A DNA stretch of 64,000 nt, taken from contig OX463864.1 of the NCBI GenBank assembly GCA_949825065.1, positions 14,459,327 to 14,523,326 of the forward strand, in the 5' to 3' direction. The notes under the pieces are model-generated. The model saw nothing but the letters and a program-made list of their open reading frames with translations, did not search any database and had not been told where the DNA came from. Made by a program: the position numbers and the translations under genes. Below are positions 60,176 through 64,000 of this stretch, in pieces (position 1 is the stretch's first letter; the number at the start of each line of letters is the position of its first letter). Origin of the DNA: Odontocerum albicorne. Its lineage: Eukaryota; Arthropoda; Insecta; Trichoptera; Odontoceridae.

Positions 60176-60310
60176 GTACTCAACCAACCAGACAGATGTT
60201 AAATAAGCCTTAAATAATAACCAGACTGCAATCCTTTTTTTTTTAAATCTGGATTTAACGGGAATCGAATCCGCAACCTCCGGTCTTACCAACTAGGGCC
60301 ACGGAAGTAG
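60176..60310 (-). mobile_element. SINE-1 copy, 3' tail truncated
   Basis: Minus: TCCGTGGCCCTAGTTGGTAA (A box), GGAGGTTGCGGATTCGATTC (B box), CCCGTTAAATCCAGATTTAA, body CAGTCTGGTTATTATTTAAG, then CTGGTTGGTTGAGTACTTC where the tail breaks off. Confidence 0.8.
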
Positions 60311-60461
60311 TATTTTGGTTTCATAGCCGTGAAAAGCTCTAACCTAATTCAGTCTTTCAGAGAGATAAGGTGGCATTTTTGTCTTGATAATTTTAATGTA
60401 TGAGTATGCTTAAATGAAGAAGCCTTTCTGGGAAATAGCGTGAAGTTATGTACAAGTATAT

Positions 60462-60653
60462 GTGTTACTTGTGAAAACAATCTCTCTGAGTTACGGAAGA
60501 CGCCCTACAAATGGAGTGAGAGATTTAGATTACTGGCTTTCACGATTTTCAACTACGGAAAAAAGAAAAGTTTGCACATTAAAAGAAGAAATGAATCGTA
60601 ATGGGACTTTGGATAAGAATTGTCGAGGATTAGTACGTTCACTGTCGACATAA
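60462..60653 (+). other. unidentified open frame (63 codons)
   Basis: MLLVKTISLSYGRRPTNGVR, DLDYWLSRFSTTEKRKVCTL, KEEMNRNGTLDKNCRGLVRS, stop. Balanced composition, no domain that I know. Isolated, with no splice evidence that I trust. Confidence 0.25.
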
Positions 60654-60697
60654 AAGTAGCGAAATACGCCACAGCCAAAAGTTTTTTTTTTAGCTAG

Positions 60698-60983
60698 TTA
60701 ACACTTGCCTTACTGTGCTAAAAAATTCCGCCAGCCACGGTGATGGACGCTAAGCGTCCAGTGAAAGATGTATATTTTTAATTAAAATTATGCAAAATTT
60801 GCTAGGTTATTTTTTGTCATTAGCTATAAAAATAATGTTATTTTTTGTCATTAGCTATAAAAATAATGTTATTTTTTGTCATTAGCTATAAAAATAATGC
60901 TATTTATGTATTAAAACGTCGAATAATCAAATAAAATATAAGTCCTGGTCACTCACTATCCATCACAGGGTGGCAAGTGTTAA
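60698..60983 (+). mobile_element. piggyBac-like MITE family P1, copy 2 (278 bp)
   Basis: TTAA at 60698-60701 and 60980-60983, TIR CACTTGCC / GGCAAGTG, homologous to 20009-20222. It is 64 bases longer because a ~31-base segment (GTTATTTTTTGTCATTAGCT) is present three times in tandem at 60808-60900. Confidence 0.9.
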
Positions 60984-61474
60984 TGCCTGTATTGGTGATA
61001 TTTTATGCAATGATTATCTTTAAAAAAAATGATCGGTCACGTTTAATTAATTTTACTGACGATGACTGACTAACACGATCATTATCAAATAAAAAATATG
61101 GACGAAAAAAATCTATAACAGACAATGCGAGTTTTTATATTCAGTCGTATGCGATTGTATGAATAAATACGACTATCAGAGCGTTTTCAAAATGGGGTTT
61201 CGTGTGGTAAAAATAAGGGTAACCGCGAAAAAAAATGAAAACAAATTAAAAGATATACATATATACGAGTATATTCTAGAGCCGAACAGTACGAAAATCT
61301 GCCAAGTTGAGTCTTCTGCCAGTATGTATGTACTCGTATGTGAGAAATCTGCCAGTAGGAATGTATATTTATTTTTATTGTTGTTATTCATAGTTAGTCG
61401 TAGTTTCGGGCTAGAAGACCAACTAGACCAAGAAAGACGTTATTACATCAAGATTGTACACACATAGCATCACG
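60984..61474. other. no recognisable feature
   Basis: Overlapping frames on both strands at 61159-61467 lack motifs. AT-rich. Confidence 0.35.
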
Positions 61475-61670
61475 CCATCTCCCTGTCGAGATAGGCAGAG
61501 AGGACAAAGTGGCAATTACTCCTTTTTTGACACACATCCTTAGCCTCTTCAACAATCGTACAACTTCTACGATTTCTCTGACTTTCTACGTTTGCTACTT
61601 TCATACTATCCTTGGACTTCCTCTCACACGCCTTCCTTTCACATTTAAAATTGTCATATCCTATACATAT
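61475..61670 (-). mobile_element. LINE-D 3' fragment
   Basis: CACGCCATCTCCCTGTCGAG, CGTACAACTTCTACGATTTC, CTTGGACTTCCTCTCACACG. Confidence 0.75.
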
Positions 61671-62224
61671 TTGTTAAGTTAAAAAACGTATTTCTTTCAA
61701 AGAACAGAACAATAATATAGATAAGTACAAAAACAAATACAATGTGAAAGAAAAAGGATCAGAAAGAGAATGAGTAAGGGGAAAATAAAAGAACAAAGCA
61801 GGAGAACAGCACCGGGAGTAGGGCCAAGATATATTGGCCGAGCCCAGCGGTGGTGGAGAGCCCATCGATATTGCGTACATGGAAGACGTGGTTTCCTTCA
61901 AAGCTCAACGGACAACGCGGCTTCAAACAGCAAGGATGCACGGCATATGATTAATCGTTGCCAAACACGCGACGGCATCCTTGGGACATGACAATACCCA
62001 ACATTGATTCAAGAAGGGTGGAAATCTTTTCTTCAACCTCATCCGCAAAGTGCAGAAAGTGGAGTGTTAACCATATCGCTGATGGGTATACTCAGATATC
62101 TCTCTTTCAAGGATTAGTTTAAATGTTTTTTGCCATATTGATGATCTATTCGTGCAGGTTGCTAGTTTGTTGTTTCTTTTGTGCTTAATATAATAATGAT
62201 TTTTGACATAGCTTTGATAATGAA
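61671..62224. other. unclassified; 73-codon frame at 61770-61991
   Basis: Plus frame GVGPRYIGRAQRWWRAHRYC ... RHMINRCQTRDGILGT, with minus frames also open. GC-richer than its flanks. No family recognised. Confidence 0.2.
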
Positions 62225-62640
62225 TTGAGGCATCATACTGAAAGGACTACATGCTGTAGAAATGGATACACTGAGAAAATAATGGATGGCAGAATACGGA
62301 ATGAAGTGATTAAAGATGAATTCGTACTTAAGGCTGATGTGTTAAGCAAGAAGAATAAAGAGCACTATGATATGGTGTGGGCATGTAGAACGAATGAATG
62401 AAGAAAGACTAACCAAAAAAATATACAGGGCAAATGTGAGTGGAAGACGTCGTAGAGGAAGATCAAGGAAATTATAGTTCGATCCAGTAAATATCTTGAA
62501 AGAAGGGAAATTTAAAAGTCAGAGATATTGTATGAAAAGGTACATGAATGCAGAAGAGATTTTTGTCGAGATAGGAAAGTCTTATCTTACTTGCTCCGAA
62601 ACCCCGACAGGGAAATGGCGTGATGGTCTTTATGTACGTA
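62225..62640 (+). mobile_element. LINE-D 3' end
   Basis: MDGRIRNEVIKDEFVLKADV, then frame slips, QMXVEDV-type region GRRRRGRSRKL, and CGACAGGGAAATGGCGTGAT / GGTCTTTATGTACGT at the end. Confidence 0.85.
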
Positions 62641-62712
62641 CATTTACATTACACCGTAAATTCTATAGATAGTAGTAAATGAATGAGGGAGAGTTCACCC
62701 TTTAATGTCTGA

Positions 62713-62943
62713 AACAGTAAAGAACAAAAATCTTGGACATCTGTAGAAGACATTTCAAATTGTTGGAAAATTCTCTCCATTTTATTCAGGAACTCCCCTT
62801 ATTATAACAAACATCCCTGTAGACAATTAAAATTCTTTACAAGCATTCGGAAAACAAAACTAGAGGCAACCACCATAAGCGGGGAAGACCAGACCTTAGA
62901 TATCCTGATCCCGTCTCTGGATAAAGTCATGCAAACATATTAG
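62713..62943 (+). other. unidentified stop-to-stop frame (76 codons)
   Basis: NSKEQKSWTSVEDISNCWKI, LSILFRNSPYYNKHPCRQLK, FFTSIRKTKLEATTISGEDQ, then a stop at 62941. There is no ATG at its head. It could be an exon or transposon piece; no family recognised. Confidence 0.25.
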
Positions 62944-63182
62944 GAACGTAATTTGATCTGTAAAAGTTCCGACGACTCATCGAAAAATAATTTGTGTTTT
63001 TTTTTCGCAACGTTTCGTCATTTTCAGCACCAATGCAAAAAGCTTGTTGATTCATTAAAAAAATTATTTGATGCCGCACTTTGGCATCGTACATCTGTTT
63101 AATTTTTTATATGGTTTAAAGTTTTTTTTCTCGAAAAGAAAAAAGTTTATAATGAAATACTAATCAAATAAATAATTATAAT
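62944..63182. other. no recognisable feature
   Basis: AT-rich. Nothing supportable. Confidence 0.45.
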
Positions 63183-63560
63183 AAGGTAACAATTTATAAA
63201 GCGCCGTTTAGAGAGCAGACTCTCCTCAAGGACGCTCTAACTCGGGATTCAACCCCACTCATAAATCTTGATAAGCCCTCCTGAAAAGGGTTGTCTTGAA
63301 GTGTTTCCTAAAGCTGAACACGCCTCCTATACCTCTGACACTAGGAGGCAGACTATTCCACACCACAGGATCAACAACGTCAAAAGCTCTATCATAATGT
63401 CACCCCGTTCTATTGTATTAATTTGGAACAACCAAATTATCAAATGAAAAATAAGTCAACCTCAAAGTTCAAAAGATACAATGGAGAGGTTCTATTAAGG
63501 GTCTTGATTAGGAAGAGATAAAGTTTGAAATCAATCCATTCACGACACTTGAGAGGGTGT
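63183..63560 (-). mobile_element. LINE-C 3' end with RT C-terminus
   Basis: Minus: KLYLFLIKTLNRTSPLYL, then YDRAFDVVDPVVWNSLPPSV, RGIGGVFSFRKHFKTTLFRR, AYQDL, stop, UTR with GGGGTTGAATCCCGAGTTAG, GAGGAGAGTCTGCTCTCTAA and GGCGCTTTATAAATTGTTAC. It confirms that the AATCCCGAGTT block is LINE-C UTR and not a SINE B box. Confidence 0.9.
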
Positions 63561-63894
63561 ATGGTTGACTTTTTAGAAGCGTACCTATATGGTAATATTT
63601 ATGACTTCTATGTATGTTAAAAAGGGATCCACAGGTACTGAGGAAAACTCGGACACTACACAGAGGGTTGACATACGTGGATATTTCTTCTCTGTCTTAT
63701 TTGAGCCATTTGAATCAAGCACAAACACTAACCTCTTCAGATTAGGCGTCCATTATAATGGACACAAAATTCATATGCACTTTGTGGTATATTTCTGATA
63801 AATTAAGTAACATATATGATACTGTATTATCGACTTGGAACGTTTTGGGCGCCATCTTTGGGCTCCTCATCAGCCCAAATATAAAAACAATATA
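63561..63894. other. unclassified; family Q-like arm near 63835-63885
   Basis: TTTTGGGCGCCATCTTTGGG / CTCCTCATCAGCCC has the layout of a foldback arm. The frame 63589-63798 has no motif. Confidence 0.25.
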
Positions 63895-64000
63895 GAACAA
63901 ATACAAAAAATCCTCAGATATCTATGGTACAGAACAAAGGGCGATTACCCAAAATATGCTCACCATGTCGAACTTCTCACGGTGCGTAACTGTAACATAG
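63895..64000 (+). mobile_element. LINE-F fragment at window edge
   Basis: EQIQKILRYLWYRTKGDYPK, YAHHVELLTVRNCN: the same block as 27132-27332 (minus), here open and continuing beyond the window. Confidence 0.85.

Overview
This window looks like intergenic or intronic DNA from an arthropod, most likely an insect. It is AT-rich, has no operon-like packing, and is dominated by decayed transposable elements typical of insect genomes: mariner/Tc1, hAT and piggyBac-like DNA transposons, several non-LTR retrotransposon (LINE) families, tRNA-derived SINEs, foldback elements and minisatellites. I did not identify any intact host gene. The best host candidate is a terminal coding exon at 41657-41936 with a poly(A) signal 40 bases after its stop. 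Species cannot be assigned from the sequence alone.

The LINE families are named here by their C-terminal protein and 3' end. LINE-A ends in (TAAA)n. LINE-B has a CxCG...CP cysteine tail. LINE-C is CR1/L2-like with a (TTA)n end. LINE-D is the most abundant family, with about 29 fragments on both strands; one retains the YADD reverse-transcriptase box and many end in TATG repeats. LINE-E, F, G, H, I, J, K and L are rarer. None is intact, and all are 5'-truncated. SINE-1 has a tRNA-like head and a 3' tail shared with LINE-A, so it probably depended on LINE-A machinery. SINE-2 has a different tRNA-like head.

Layout. 0-5.3 kb: LINE-A, B, C, D, F and L fragments. 5.8-6.5 kb: ~39-bp minisatellite. 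6.6-15.2 kb: LINE-D, A and E fragments, SINE-2, a Tc1/mariner C-terminus, an ORF carrying an in-frame LINE-A insertion, and a 41-bp minisatellite. 15.6-20.3 kb: LINE-B, a 657-bp TTAA element, a palindrome, LINE-H inserted in SINE-1, and a short TTAA MITE. 21-28 kb: foldbacks, LINE-I, LINE-E, LINE-C, a microRNA-like hairpin, and LINE-E nested in LINE-F. 28285-28484 is an assembly gap. 29-35 kb: a hAT MITE with an 8-bp duplication, a full-length mariner killed by two stops, and a very regular hairpin. 36-40 kb: LINE-K, minisatellites, and a five-unit tandem array of a tRNA-like sequence. 40-46 kb: LINE-G, the candidate host exon, a hAT MITE with a nested SINE-1, a LINE-C copy with an internal tandem expansion, and a 54-bp minisatellite. 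46-53 kb: LINE-J, LINE-A inside LINE-A, a second TTAA element, and a 344-bp foldback. 54-64 kb: a hAT element inside LINE-D, a retroposon inside LINE-D, two more TTAA MITEs, an internally deleted TIR transposon carrying LTR-like DNA, LINE-C and LINE-F.

No new multi-gene system is evident. The most interesting points are the SINE/LINE tail sharing, the array of Pol III-like heads, two hairpins with small-RNA-like geometry, two LINE-E retroposons with the same 5' end, and the clear nesting with target-site duplications that gives a relative insertion history.
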